Of a stretch of DNA of 64,000 bases, positions 30,240-42,125 are shown piece by piece. The stretch's first letter is position 1. The number at the start of each line of letters is the position of its first letter. The translations under genes were made by a program, and so were the position numbers. The notes under the pieces are model-generated. The model was not told where the DNA came from. It was given only the letters and a program-made list of their open reading frames with translations, and ran no database searches. This stretch comes from Cliona cf. orientalis (taxonomy: Eukaryota > Porifera > Demospongiae > Clionaida > Clionaidae), in the NCBI GenBank assembly GCA_963930775.1, contig OZ005696.1, positions 7,812,001 to 7,876,000 of the forward strand, read 5' to 3'.

Positions 30240-32947
30240 ACTTAGACTCCAAACCCAAACCCAACCTAACATTAGACCCATAGCAAAAACAGAGCATTCT
30301 ATGTAATAGCTGCATACTATTGAACAATCACTCAGAAAAAATTAATATTATAGTTTCTGTATTAATTCTTGTAGTTTTGTATACAAATGCCATGCAGACT
30401 ACCCAGTACTTGTATTTCTAAACTATAACTTAAAGCTGCCATCCCATTCTAGAAAGATTGTGTTAGATATTATAATTAATTTTTATATTTATAACATATT
30501 GGTGATTGCAATTAGTATAGCTACAATTGCAAGTTTTCACAGACAAGCAGCATCTACGAAGTGTACGTATGTACATGTATGTACATTTCTCTACAAAGCA
30601 GCACAAGATACTGTGTAGTTTGGCGGGGAATAAAACTTGGCAGTTTTACTAATAGCCATCTTTAACTCTGATGATGCCCAGTGGTATCTATAATAATTAT
30701 GCACAGTGCTGTCAAGTAGCGGCTAAAAAAAGTTTCTGGGGGTCTTAATTAGTACTTTTTTCTGATCAACCTACTATATGATTTTCAATGCAAAAATTTT
30801 GCCAAACCCAGCTACCTTTGTATTGCAGAAACTTTCAGGTAAATAATAGCATGTAATGGTCAAACCATTAGCTACTTCCTTTAGTATCCGTCTATCACGA
30901 TCAGCAATAATGAGGGAACCTCGGAGAGAACTATACATGTAGGGAGGTAGCTAGTGACTCAAATTAATGGGGTGTGACTCGACTGTGACTGACTGTCCGA
31001 ATTTAGGACATCCGTTTGTTAATTTAGAACAGAATTTTCGTGTTAAAGGTACCCAGGCCGTGATCGTGATCAGATAATAATCAATCAACAAGGTTAATTG
31101 ATGTATATAGGATCTCCCTGCTTGGGCACACCTGGAAACTGCGCGCAGTGCACACACCCATATTTAGTCTATAGTCAAGAATACTATTATGGATCAAATA
31201 GTGCATAATTATGTATATCTTATCGCTAAAATTCACCTAAAGTTATATCCAAGATACACAAATCCCTTGTACTGGGCTGCTCCAGAAAAAAAAACAATGA
31301 GGGGTGGTATAATTTAAATACGTACTGGGGATACAGGTATATATTGATTTGTTATAATGGGGGGGGGGGGGGGGAGGGGGTACAATAACAGTTTTGATTT
31401 TGTACATACTGGGGAACACCAGCACGCATTAATTAACACATCGGGGAAGTAGCTAAGAGTGATCTTGTAATTGTATTGACGGGTGAATGGCCATGGATTT
31501 TGAGGGGTATGTTGTGCTCCTAATTATGTATTGGGGGAGGGGGCTCCTGCACAGGTTAATTATCATTCCTCAACAGAAGCCTTATCAGAAATAGCCCAAT
31601 CAGCAAAAAAAAAACACTCATCCCACGAGATAATATTATATGTAATAAATTAATGCGATGCTCAAAACTTGAAACTTTCCTGGGAAGAAAATATATTACC
31701 AGTATGCTAATATTGCAATTCCCCCCCCCCCCCCCCCTCAGAGTCTCCTCTAAAAAATTAATCACTGTGGAATACTGCCCCCTCTCACTTGTAGCTACTC
31801 TACCATACCTGGACTCCAATAAATCAATCCCTGATCTCTCTTATCTTCTCTCCTTTTGGTGCCAATGATCTGCTTGTGAAATCGGTGGTCGATAATCACA
31901 TCTTTGCTTCGCTCGTTCTCCTGCAGCAGTGGGAGGGAGGGACAAAGGAAATGTACTTGACTTTCCCACAACATGACTCATTGTTACGATACAAGCTATG
32001 TACAGGTACCGGGGAGTAAACTGATTACGTAGAGTCAATTCAATGTATATTATACTCGTGCAAGTGTAGCTAATTGAAAATGGAAATCAAATATTTGATT
32101 ATTACCAACTCCCTGTCTATTATTAGGCAATCCTTTTGTTTGATCTTGATTTCTGTGGACGCATAAGTAATACCGGTACACATACTGATTCAGTCTCCTT
32201 AAAGCAATAGCTTGCAATCTTGGGCTTGTTTAAATTCCTTTTTAGAATGTAAATATTACACTTCGTACAAACACTTGATAGAGAAGGCCAGGTGCACACC
32301 TGCACTCTGCTAGACACGCATTCTATTGTCTTCCTTGAAGGGGGGAAATACTTTCAAAGATTAGGGTAAAGACTACACGCTGCATATCTTGCCCATAATA
32401 AAAGACATTGCAATTAATTGGATAAACAGTAATAATTACTCATATCGATGTATGACTTTGTAATATTATGTGTATGCATTTTTCCACACTTTCCAACAAC
32501 AAAATAGCTATACACACTGTAACGAAAGGGAGTAGAAAGAACAAAAAGGCTATTTTGATCAAGTACAGCTCTAAGAGGACGAAAGTTTAGAAATAGTATG
32601 CATACCTTACATACGTGCATAGATGCAATACCAGGAAAGTCACTAAAAACAAATTGAAGGATGAAGTAGGGATGGCAGGGCCAAAAACTCGGTACACAAA
32701 CAAGATTTGTATACAGGGATAATCACATCCACTATACATCGCTATGCTTGCTTTTCTCAAAATAGTATGCATATACCTTATACATAGTCACTGCACTTAC
32801 ATCTTTCCATGTACAATAGTAAGAATACAGAAAATATTGCAAGATTCAATTCTATTGTACATACGTAACTTCAACTTGGAGGAAATTTTTTTACATTATA
32901 AACATTATTCCATAATTATAATATACAACCGCTACAAGTCATGTATG
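30240..32947. other. Gap between IL-17 genes 5 and 6
   Basis: Apart from the KH6 fragment at 31809-31920 it has no gene. It contains the gene 5 3' flank, a vigilin intron 1 homologue (30714-30985), the repeated GATCTCCCTGCTTGGGCACA block (31109), poly-G (31361-31374) and poly-C (31721-31737) tracts, and the class A promoter of gene 6. Confidence 0.6.
31809..31920 (-). pseudogene. Vigilin KH6 exon fragment, unit 2
   Basis: Encodes ENERSKDVIIDHRFHKQIIG, then TK, a 1-nt insertion (112 nt against 111), GEKIREIRD, a stop, FIGVQ and donor GTATGG. The clean acceptor CTGCAG is kept. It shows the ancestral sequence of the first KH6 half better than unit 1. It does not encode a usable exon. Confidence 0.75.
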
Positions 32948-33012
32948 ATTGCACAATGCAGCATACGAGAGATGCTTACCAAATACATAACTAGCACTGA
33001 AGGCTATAAAAA
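32948..33012 (+). promoter_or_regulatory. Class A promoter of IL-17-like gene 6
   Basis: ATTGCACAAT at 32948-32957 and TATAAAAA at 33005-33012, spaced as at gene 5. The leader to the ATG is also almost unchanged. Confidence 0.65.
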
Positions 33013-33108
33013 GCAGAGTAAATAAGTTAAGCAGATCATAAACTGTCCGGTGAAAACTCCAGTCAAAGAAATAAAATCTTTTTCAAGCAACTCTAAAATT
33101 GCGAAAAT

Positions 33109-33633
33109 ATGTCGATCTGTACCATTACTGTGCTGCTGGCAACAGTGCTGTGCACTGTGCTAACAACAGCCAAGGCCTGTCCACTAGCCCCTAACTGCAC
33201 ACGAGATCAAGAATGCCAAGCCTACAATGACGCTAAAGCTGCCACCAGCCCAGTATACCTCAACGTCAATGCAACACTGAGCGACTTCACAAACACTCCT
33301 GACCAATTCAACCAAAAACTTGGTACAGATTATGAAACTGACGGCACTCCAGATGAAGGATTCATAGGAAGACAAGCTTGCTACAAAAACTCCAACCAAA
33401 AAGTAGGCTGCAGAGAGAAAATTGAAGTTGAAGGAGCTTGCTCCTGGGACTACCAGTGCGACTACGATCAGAACAGGCTCCCCCTATACATGTGGAAAGC
33501 ATCTTGCAGCAATGAATCACAGACGTCGACCATCTACTACCCTGTCCCAGTGCTGAAGCGCAGAGATGCCTGCAACCCACAACCAACATGGCAGCTAGTC
33601 ATGGAGAAGGTTCCTGTGGGATGCAAATGCTAA
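33109..33633 (+). CDS. IL-17-like secreted cytokine, gene 6 (class A)
   Basis: 174-aa intronless protein with a signal peptide identical to gene 5. Differences cluster in the middle: TDYETDGTPDEGFIGRQACY, KNSNQKVGC and EVEGACSWDYQC. An extra ST before IYYPVPVLKRRDAC (ESQTSTIYY) comes from a 6-nt insertion in the loop after RASC. The knot residues are intact and the protein ends VPVGCKC. The flanks are near-identical to gene 5, so the duplication is recent and the mid-protein changes stand out. Confidence 0.82.
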   Translation: MSICTITVLLATVLCTVLTTAKACPLAPNCTRDQECQAYNDAKAATSPVYLNVNATLSDFTNTPDQFNQKLGTDYETDGTPDEGFIGRQACYKNSNQKVGCREKIEVEGACSWDYQCDYDQNRLPLYMWKASCSNESQTSTIYYPVPVLKRRDACNPQPTWQLVMEKVPVGCKC

Positions 33634-36075
33634 GGATGAACTTACACCCCAAACCCAAACCCAAACCTAACATTAGACCCATATATAGCAAAAACAGAGC
33701 ATTCTATGTAATAGTTGCATACTATTGAACAATCACTAGTTTCTGTATTAATTCTTGTAGACTAAGTTTTGTATACAAATGCCATGCAGACTACCCAGTA
33801 CTTGTATTCTAAACCATAAGCTGCCATCCCATTCTAGAAACATTATGTTAGATATAATTAACTTTTTTATATTTATATTGGTGATTGCAATTAGTATAGC
33901 TACAATAATTATTGCAAGTTTTTACAGACAAGCAGAATCTACGTATGTACGTACATTTCTCTACAAGTAGCACAAGATACTCAGTGTGGTTTGGCGGGGA
34001 ATAAAACTTGGCAGTTTTACTAATAGACATCTGATGATGCCCAGTGATATCTATCTATATGCACAGTGCTATCAAGTAGCGGCTAAAAAAAGTTTCTGGG
34101 GGTCTTAATTAGTACTTTTTTCTGATCAACCTACTATATGATTTTCAATGCAAAAATTTTGCCAAACCCAGCTACCTTTGTATTGCAGAAACGTTCAGGT
34201 AAATAATAGCATGTAATGATCAAACCATTAGCTACTTCCTTTAGTATCCGTCTATCACAATCACCAATAATGAGGGAACCTCGGAGAGAACTATACATGT
34301 AGGGAGGTAGCTAGTGACTCAAATTAATGGGGTATGACTCGACTGTGACTGACTGTCCGAATTTAGGACATCCGTTTGTTAATTTAGAACAGAATTTACG
34401 TGTTAAAGGTACCCAGGCCGTGATCGTGATCAGATAATAATCAATCAACAAGGTTAATTGATGTAGGATCTCCCTGCTTGGGCACACCTGGAAACTGTGC
34501 GCAGTGTACACACCCATACTATAGTCAAGAATACTATTATGGATCAAATAGTGTACATGTATATCTTGTCACTAAAATTCACCTAAAGTTGTATCCAAGA
34601 TACACAAATCCCTTGTACTGGGCTGCTCCAGAAAAAAAATAAAAACAATGAGGGGTGGTATAATTTAAATACATACTGGGGATACAGGTATTGTTGTAAT
34701 GCATGGGGGGGGGGGGGGGGGAGGGAGGGGGTACAATAGCAGTTTTGATTTTGTACATACTGGGGAACACCAGCACGCATTAATTAACACATTGGGGAAG
34801 TAAGAGTGATCTTGTAACTGTATTGATGGGTGAATGGCCATGGATTTTGAGGGGTATGTTGTGCTCCTAATTATGTATTGGGGGAGGGGGCTCCTGCACA
34901 GGTTAATTACCATTCCTCAACAGAAGCCTTATCAGAAATAGCCCAATCAGCAAAAAAAAAAACACTCGTCCCACGAGATATTATATGTAATAAAATTAAT
35001 GCAATGTTCAAAACTTGAAACTTTCCTGGGGAAGAAAATATATTATGCTAATAATGTAATCCCCCCCCCCCCCTCCTCTAAAAAATAATCCTGTATTCCA
35101 CAAGCTACGTACACGTACCGGGGAGTAAACTGATTACGTAGAGTCAATTCAATGTATATTATACTCGTGCAAGTGTAGCTAATTGAAAATGGAAATCAAA
35201 TATTTGATTATTACCAACTCCCTGTCTATTATTAGGCAATCCTTTTGTTTGATTTTGATTTCTGTGGACGCATAAGTAATACCGGTACACATAATTCAGT
35301 CTCCTTAAAGCAATAGCTTGCAATCTTGGGCTTGTTTAAATTCCTTTTTAGAATGTAAATATTACACTTCGTACAATCACTTGATAGATCTAGAGTAGGC
35401 CAGGTACACACCTGCACTCTGCTAGACACGCATTCTATTGCCTTCCTTGGAGGGGGGGAAATACTTTCAAAGATTAGGGTAAAAACTACACGCTGCATAT
35501 CTTGCTCATAGTAATAATATAAATAAAAGATATTGCAAATAATTGGATAAACAGTAATAATTACTCATATCGATGTATGACTTTGTAATATTATGTATAT
35601 GCATTTTTCCACACTTTACAACAACAAAATAGCTATACACACTGTAACGAAAGGGAGTAGAAAGAACAAAAAGGTTATTTTGATCAAGTACAGCTCTAAG
35701 AGGACGAAAGTTTAGAAATAGTATGCATACCTTACATACGTGCATAGATGCAATACCAGGAAAGTCACTAAAAACAGTTGAATAAAATTGAAGGATGAAG
35801 TAGGGATGGCAGGGCCAAAAACTCGGTACACAAACAAGATTTGTAGGGATAATCACATCCACTATACATCCCTATGCTTGCTTTTCTCAAAATAGTATGC
35901 ATATACCTTACATAGTCACTGCACTTACATCTTTCCATGTACAGTAGCAAGAATACAGAACATATTGCAAGATTCAATTCTACTGTACATACGTAACTTC
36001 AACTCGGAGGAAATTTTTTTACATTATAAACATTAGTCCGTAATTATAATATACAACCGCTACAAGTCATGTATG
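33634..36075. other. Gap between IL-17 genes 6 and 7
   Basis: Third pass through the same unit (vigilin-intron homologue 34074-34345, poly-G 34705-34721, poly-C about 35060). The KH6 fragment present in units 1 and 2 is deleted here (junction near 35098). No other gene. Confidence 0.6.
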
Positions 36076-36378
36076 ATTGCACAATGCAGCTTACGAGATC
36101 TACTTACCAAATACACAACTAGCGCTGAAGGCTATAAAAAGCAGAGTAAATAAGTTAAGCAGATCATAAACTGTCCGGTGAAAACTCCAGTCAAAGAAAT
36201 AAAATCTTTCTTCAAGTAACTCTAAAATTGAGAAAAAATGTCGATCTGTACCATTACTGTGCTGCTGGCAACAGTGCTGTGCGCCGTGCTAACGATAGCC
36301 AAAGCCTGTCCTCTAGCCCCTAACTGCACACGAGATCAAGAATGCACAGCCTACAATGACGCTAAAGCTGCAACTTTT
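34067..36378. repeat. IL-17 array unit 3, truncated
   Basis: It repeats unit 2 from the vigilin-intron homologue to the class A promoter, then breaks off inside the IL-17 coding sequence at 36375-36378, where vigilin intron 1-like sequence begins. Confidence 0.75.
36076..36140 (+). promoter_or_regulatory. Class A promoter of truncated IL-17-like gene 7
   Basis: ATTGCACAAT at 36076-36085 and TATAAAAA at 36133-36140. The promoter is intact although the gene is broken. Confidence 0.6.
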
Positions 36379-36483
36379 TTTGATGTCCCAATTATAAACC
36401 TTACGATTACTGTATACGTGGAAATTTTTGATGCACAAAAATTTTGCCAAGCCCAACTACCTTTGTATTGCAGAAATGTTTAG
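36238..36483 (+). pseudogene. IL-17-like gene 7, truncated and chimeric
   Basis: It begins as a normal class A gene: MSICTITVLLATVLCAVLTI, then AKACPLAPNCTRDQECTAYN and DAKAAT. At about 36375 the sequence switches to a copy of vigilin intron 1 (TTTTTTTGATGTCCCAATTA), matching 20006 onward. The frame stays open for 36 more residues to 36483 by chance. The whole IL-17 knot region is missing. The intact promoter and signal peptide could still make an 81-aa secreted product, but I regard it as a breakpoint relic. Confidence 0.8.
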
Positions 36484-37830
36484 GCAATGTTATGTCAAAC
36501 CATTATTTTCTTCAGAATCCGTCTATCATGATCACCGACAATATGAGAGAACTACATGTAGGGAGGTAGCTAGCACTCAAATTAATAGAGTGTGACTATC
36601 ATGGGTAAAAAAAAATTGAACCAAGGGTTTAGGGGTGCCTGGACACACCCTTGACCGAACTCATAAGTATGTACTGTAATACAATATGGGTGGTGGTTAC
36701 CATAGTGACAGACGAGCCTGGATTGAAAACATTACTCACTACTTTTTAGAATATAAGTCAGACTCCAGACACATCTTTGGCGTCCATTAGGAGGACCAAA
36801 GGCTTATAGACCCCAAAGGGGAAGAGGGCATGGGTGATATGGATAGGATCCAGTATCATTCACTACTTCTTGGGAAATATGTCAGACAAATCTTTTGCAG
36901 TTTTTATAATCAAAGCAAGTATGTTCCTTCCAGAGGTGATGCATACTGGAACAAATGTACAGGCTTGCTAAGACTATTCTGTTCATTACCCATGCAACCA
37001 AGAACACACTTTTGATAAACTCTAGCATCTATCATGGCATACCTGCCAACCTGCGGACAGTCTAATTAATGTGCTTGATTTGGGGCATTTTTGCTTGAAA
37101 ATGCTACTAGCTTCTCCAAAATGTATTAGCATACTATATGGGCCAGGTTCTCACAAAAAATGAGGGATTTAGTGATTCAAGTTTGTGAGGGATGGGTACC
37201 ATTTTTGCTTGAAATCAAGCAGAAAGCTGGATGGTTGGTTGGTATGTCATGGTCACCTGGGTGACGGATGAGCTAGGTATGTATGGACCTTACCGGCCAG
37301 GCTGACTGGTTCGAGTCCTTCGCCCTGGAACATGGCGCTGGCCGAGGATGGGGGCACTGATGGCCGTGGGAGAGGCGAGCAGAGGGAACCCCTCCTCGTA
37401 CGTGGGTACTGTATAGTACCATTCTCCATGATAGTGACTAGGATTTATCTTTATTAAAAAACGAAATGCAGGGTCGACGTCGGTGCAGTATCACTGTGTT
37501 GAGTGGTGTGTATAATAATATTATGTGAGTGTATGTGTATGTGTGCAAGAGAGAGAAGTACATATGAAATTTGCAATTGAGGTGGTATTATGCAAGCACA
37601 CTAAAAACATCTCTAATGCCACACTCAAAATTCATATCTGGTGGTTTGATAACCACTAGCACTTTCTTCATCCACACCCTAGGGCTACCTGAAACATAAT
37701 TTCACCGTGCATCTACACCACCCCTCTCTACTGGCCATGGTAAGCCAGCCTCCCACCAACTTTTCAACTAACAATATCTACGTAGGTTTGATACAATACA
37801 AATTTATGAATTTACACGACTCTCTGTAGA
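36379..37830. repeat. Duplicate of the vigilin 5' block
   Basis: Co-linear with 20006-21290 and carrying the intron 1 segment, the region around exon 1 and part of the upstream region (ACCACCCCTCTCTACTGGC at both). The left border cuts IL-17 gene 7. Confidence 0.8.
37257..37429 (-). pseudogene. Vigilin exon 1 duplicate, damaged
   Basis: MENGT and the donor (CAG then GTGACC) are preserved, but an insertion after the fifth codon shifts the frame, and a second insertion lies near 37310. Compared with exon 1 at 20780-20938 it cannot encode the PTYEEAFPPLA motif in frame. Confidence 0.75.
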
Positions 37831-38526
37831 GTACTTACAATGTGCGCTATGTAGTTTACAATACCCTGCGGCATAGCCGTTTTATGACTTGACGACCCTT
37901 TCCAACACTGAGCTTGAGTCTCATCACACACCCATACTATACCACTATAACTATACACAACCAGCAGGTAGATAATACCATCTGCAAATGCAGAACGAAG
38001 TTAATATTCAAAATTAATGTGTATCTTTCACAACATAATAATAACAGAATATCATCAACAGTTTGTAGTGTTTCTATCAAAATCCATAATCACAAACAAG
38101 TAAGGCCATACCAATTTGATGTTTTGTTTCTCGGACAAACAGGAGCTGGAAACAGACCCGGGTGGTCGGCATGAAAATAAAAAAAATTAATTAACAGGAG
38201 GTGTGGCCTAGCAAATCATGAGCATCACCAGTCCACAGACAGCTAGCTATCATTTTAGTAGTGAATTCTCGAGCAGTTTTGATGATCGTTTAGCTTATAG
38301 CACTGTCAGTAGTAGACCACGAGTGCTCTTTCTAAAGAGTACTCCTGGCCCAATGTGAGGAATGTTAATTAAAAATTTATTATTATTTTTTTTAAATCAG
38401 CCAAAAACAGACCCGCCGAATCCGAGAAACAAAAAATTAACTTGGTATGGCCTAAGCTACTGTATAAAGCACATCAATACCTACCTATTATACTCTATCT
38501 ACTATAATTTATACTTAAACTTTAGA
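37831..38526. other. Intergenic, no gene seen
   Basis: Positions 37860-37910 (GTCAAGTCATAAAACGG in inverse and TGTTGGAAAGGGTCGTC in inverse) match the Helitron-like sequence near 61210-61250. No gene is supported. Confidence 0.4.
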
Positions 38527-38709
38527 ATGCCCAAAACTTCCAGAAAAGACCAGCTTCACCAAGGACGGAAACATGGTCCATGTTCTTTATGTAAACAGGA
38601 AAAATTCTCGTACACTCACATCAGGGACCTAGGGAGAGAGCACAAGGACAGGTTATTACAATTTTGTACAGAATCTGATATAGCATGTATATTATATTAT
38701 ATTATGTAA
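38527..38709 (+). pseudogene. Zinc-finger-like fragment, probably from a mobile element
   Basis: MPKTSRKDQLHQGRKHGPCS, then LCKQEKFSYTHIRDLGREHK and DRLLQFCTESDIACILYYIM. After a stop and frame change the reading HCVDDIKRNLESAITRW continues at 38710-38760, so this looks like the N-terminal part of a longer, broken protein with CxxC and CxxxC pairs. I do not recognise the family. Confidence 0.4.
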
Positions 38710-38880
38710 ACACTGTGTGGACGACATTAAGAGAAACTTGGAAAGTGCAATTACAAGATGGGTAAAGATCACTTCCACAAATATGCCAGAATAAAAGGAT
38801 TGGGCAGTGTTCATAACTATGGCAATCCAAACGTGACAAAATTATCAAATTCAAACTCACTCAAATGTGGATATACAAAT

Positions 38881-39290
38881 CAAGGGTGCAAAAGTACAAA
38901 TCTTGCATATGGAAGGGTGCAAAAGGTCAAAACTGCAAATTCAAGCGTGCAAATGTACAGAGATCATGAACTCCACTGAATGTTGTGTTCCACCGGTTCA
39001 TTCCAGAATTAAGATCTCAGAGACACCCTATCCAGGAATGTGAATTCACTGGAGTGACATGGAACAGTGGAAAGGACTGCTGGAGTGAATGCACTGGACT
39101 GGAATTCCATTCCAACTAGTGTATTAGTGCTAATCGTCCTTTCTCTTCTCGGTGACTCAGGCCACTGAGGTCTTGAATTCTGGAATGGACTGGTGGAACA
39201 CAGTTGATGTTTTTGGAGTTTGCAGGATCCATGACCTCTATACTTTTGCACCCTTGAGTTTGCAGCTTTGACCTTTTGCACCCTCCGTTG
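38881..39290. mobile_element. Fold-back element
   Basis: The left arm (AAGGGTGCAAAAGTACAAAT ... TTGTGTTCCACCGGTTCATT) is mirrored by the right arm (ACTGGTGGAACACAG ... TACTTTTGCACCCTTGAGTT ... CCTTTTGCACCCTCCG). Arms of about 150 bp flank a spacer rich in CACTGGA-like words. No ORF of note. Confidence 0.65.
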
Positions 39291-39632
39291 ACAAGTGGGT
39301 GGAGCTAATAGACAAGGACATTATGAAGATGCTAGCTGTATTAACTAAGCCAAAAAGAGAAAAAATCCACTGTCACAATATCTATAAAGAAATGCTTTAG
39401 TCACATACAAAAAAGCTGAGATGCTTCAATCTTGCTTGTATCATTATGTTTTGTGCTAATAGTGAGTGTAACTTTCCCCTGCACATGCATTCTACTTGCC
39501 AATGCAATTTAATGCTTCGGAGGATCTACTAAATTGATCCGAATATTTAATCGCTTAGGTGTAGTTTCATCTAAGGACACGCATGCATGGTATGTGGAAC
39601 ATGTAGTAACTCAGTATAAGGAGAGGAATCAC

Positions 39633-39715
39633 CTAAATGATCTGATCACGTTGGCATGGAACTTCTTAAACACGTGGACCTCTTCACGATAGTTGGCCGC
39701 AGTTTGAAAGTCACG
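39633..39715 (-). pseudogene. Vigilin KH7 fragment
   Basis: RDFQTAANYREEVHVFKKFH, then ANVI, resembles the start of human KH7 (VENSYSISVPIFKQFHKNII). The GxxG loop that should follow is lost (RSFR then GTGATT). It lies in the expected order after the KH6 fragments of copy 2. Confidence 0.5.
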
Positions 39716-40145
39716 ATTAAGATGGTTAGTCATATCAAATGCACCACAACATGCAGGTATCAAGAATGGTCACTACAAATCAAATATGCAGTCTGGGAAC
39801 AAGAATTCAATGGGTAACGGGTCGTCTACAATTTTACAAATGGGAGCGACGACCATTACAACCATAAGGAAATGGGAAGGGGTCATCAACCGCCTATACT
39901 GTAGGACAGGTTTTAATTGTGTAGTTTAATAATTGCGTTGTAGTCAAGTCAGGCCAAATTGTGAATCCAATAATTGTGATAGACGACCCCGTACCGTACT
40001 GTAGTATACGTGTACGTTTACGTTTGCGAATCTATTAATTGCGAAATGTACAAAAACTCACAATTCACAATTAATAGATACTTGCAATTAAAACCCGACC
40101 TATGGTAATCAACAGTTTCCAACTTGTTACATGTTCGATCCTTAC

Positions 40146-40237
40146 CAGTTCACATCCAAGGTAGCTGGGCAAATGTCCTCCTTAGGCCCCCTCAGGGAGA
40201 TAATGTCCTCACTTTCATCGGGCTCAGGGAAGGCAAC
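40146..40237 (-). pseudogene. Vigilin KH6 second-half exon (copy 2)
   Basis: Acceptor GCGCAG, then VAFPEPDESEDIISLRGPKE, then DICPATLDVN and donor GTAAGG. It continues the KH6 first-half exon in phase 0 (human: INFPDPAQKSDIVQLRGPKN). The final KH helix is degenerate. Probably part of the decayed copy. Confidence 0.7.
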
Positions 40238-40245
40238 CTGCGCAT

Positions 40246-40435
40246 AATAATTAATCACACACTTCCAAGTGCAATTAGGGCAGTAATCAGTACTCTTACT
40301 TGTACGAGTGCAGTCAGTAATTGCACGATCGAAAGCAAGTAGCGAGTGTTATTTGATCGTATGAGTGCACGTAAAAGTACTGTTGCTGCCCTAATTGTAC
40401 AAGGATTCAAGTGTGTAATTATTTGATAATAGTAT
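40246..40435. mobile_element. MITE next to the KH6b exon
   Basis: AATTAATCACACACTTCCAA, then GTGCAATTAGGGCAG, on the left is mirrored by CTGCCCTAATTGTACAAGGA, then TTCAAGTGTGTAATTATT, on the right. About 190 bp, inner palindromes, no ORF. Its left end abuts the splice acceptor of the exon. Confidence 0.7.
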
Positions 40436-40829
40436 ACAATTTGCCCTAGGCTATAGCAGGAGTACCGATTACAGAGTGAGAGAACTCAGAATGGTATTTC
40501 AAACTCAGGTGCCTATTGCTGTAATCCGTACTATTGGGAGTAGTGTATTGTGACTGTAATTACTATACTACTAAAACAGAAATTAATATCTAATGACAAG
40601 TATAGTGAGGACAAGTAAAGGTCCATTTTGGAGGTCCCAACTGTTGCTATAGAGCTTATTGTGCACACCGCTCTGTCGTACTTTGTTGTCCAATCAGATG
40701 TTATGTATCGGGTAATTATAGTACAATAGCAAATGCCCAGATGTCAGGGATTTTTAACAATTGCTATTACCTAAATCTGATGAATACTAGTCTTGTAAAC
40801 AGCAACATTATTATGCAATTTGAGAAGTC
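40436..40829. other. Intergenic, no gene seen
   Basis: AT-rich sequence without supported features. Confidence 0.4.
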
Positions 40830-41775
40830 AAGAAACTATTATGGATCAAATAGTGTACATGTATATCTTGTCGCTAAAATTCACCTCAAGTTGTATCCAA
40901 GATAAAAAAATCTTTAAATATTAAAATATTTATACAGTGCAGTGTTGTCATATCCTGTCAAAATTCGCCCCATAACCAGTGTCTAAAGACATAACATTTT
41001 TTTTAGTTCTTATATCCTATTTGAGACAGATATAAAATAAAAGGCAGCATGTTTATCTACACAAATCCCTTGTACTGGGCTGCTCCAGAAAAAAAAAAAC
41101 AAGGGGTGGTATGATTTAATTATGTACTGGGGATATAGGTAGTGAGGCAGTTTTGATTTTGGGGAACATCAGCACGCATTAATTAACACATCGGGGAAGT
41201 ACGTAAGAGAGGGGTGAATGGATTTTGAGGGGTACATTGTGCTCCTAATTATGTATTGGGGGAGGGGGCTCCTGCACAGATACATTCCTCAACAGAGGCC
41301 TTATCAGAAATAGCCCAATCAGCAAAAAAAATCCACTTATCCCCCGAGATATTATATGTAATAAAACTAATGCAATATTCAAACTTTAAACTTTCCTGAA
41401 GAAGAAAAATATTATGCTAACAATTTAATTCCCCTCCTCTCTAAAAAAAAAACAATCCTGTATTAATCACTGTGGAATACTGTACATGCCCCCCCCCCCC
41501 CCCCCCCCACTCTCACTTGCACTCCACCATACCTGGACTCCATTAAATCGATCCCTGATCTCTCTTATCTTCTCTCCTTTGGTGCCAATGATTTGCTTGT
41601 GAAATCGATGGTCGATAATCACATCTTTGCTTCACATGTTCTCCTGCAGCAGTGGGAGGGAGGGACAAAGGAAATGTACTTGAATTTCCCACAACACAAT
41701 TCATTATTACAATACAAGCTATGTACAGGTACCGGAGAGTAAACTGATTACGTAGAGTCAATTCAATGTATATAC
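40830..41775. repeat. IL-17 array unit 4, without a gene
   Basis: Co-linear with 27380-28350: the ATGGATCAAATAGTGTACAT block, the AATTCGCCCCATAACCAG block (also in unit 1), GTGCTCCTAATTATGTATTG, a poly-C tract (41490-41508) and the KH6 exon. Confidence 0.7.
41533..41643 (-). pseudogene. Vigilin KH6 first-half exon, best-preserved copy
   Basis: Full 111-nt exon with acceptor CTGCAG and donor GTATGG. It reads ENM, a stop, SKDVIIDHRFHKQIIGTKGE, then KIREIRDRFNGVQ. Only one premature stop (TGA for CGA). The GTKG loop is intact. It sits upstream, in gene order, of the KH6b exon at 40146-40237. Confidence 0.8.
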
Positions 41776-42125
41776 TTGAATTGAAAAATGGAAATCAAAT
41801 TTTCGATGAACTTATTGAAAAAGTTATTAACAACTCTCTGTCTGTTACTTGGCAATCGTTTGTTCGACTTTGATTTCTGTAGATGCATAAATAATACCAT
41901 AGAATCCTGCAATTATGCCCCCGCTTTGTGCATGCTAGCATTGGACAAAAGTGGGGAGGGGGCTTATTCGCGGGATCGTTATATTTCCATTTCACGGCCA
42001 TTACCGACCATCGAATGCCATGTGGGCGTGCAATCTCTGTACTTTTCTGGCTGTTTGATGGGCAAACTCGAGAAAAACGACAAATAAGGCATAATTATTA
42101 TAATATTACGACACAAATAGCTAGT

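Larger units (their letters stand above)
27300..30690. repeat. IL-17 array unit 1 (about 3.4 kb)
   Basis: In order: GATCTCCCTGCTTGGGCACA; a GATACACAAATCCCTTGTACTGGGC-type block (here split by extra sequence); a poly-G tract; a GTGCTCCTAATTATGTATTG block; the KH6 fragment; CAAATATTTGATTATTACC; the class A promoter; an IL-17 gene. Units 2 and 3 repeat this order. Unit 1 alone carries the 253-bp TAA-flanked MITE. Confidence 0.75.
30700..34060. repeat. IL-17 array unit 2
   Basis: It has the same element order as unit 1, with a vigilin-intron homologue at its start (30714-30985 matches 19967-20255). The start repeats at about 34067, giving a period near 3.36 kb. Confidence 0.75.

Noticed and set aside
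37305-37320. tRNA B-box-like GGTTCGAGTCC
   Set aside because: It sits inside the duplicated vigilin exon 1, where an insertion happened to create it. No A box or cloverleaf is present.
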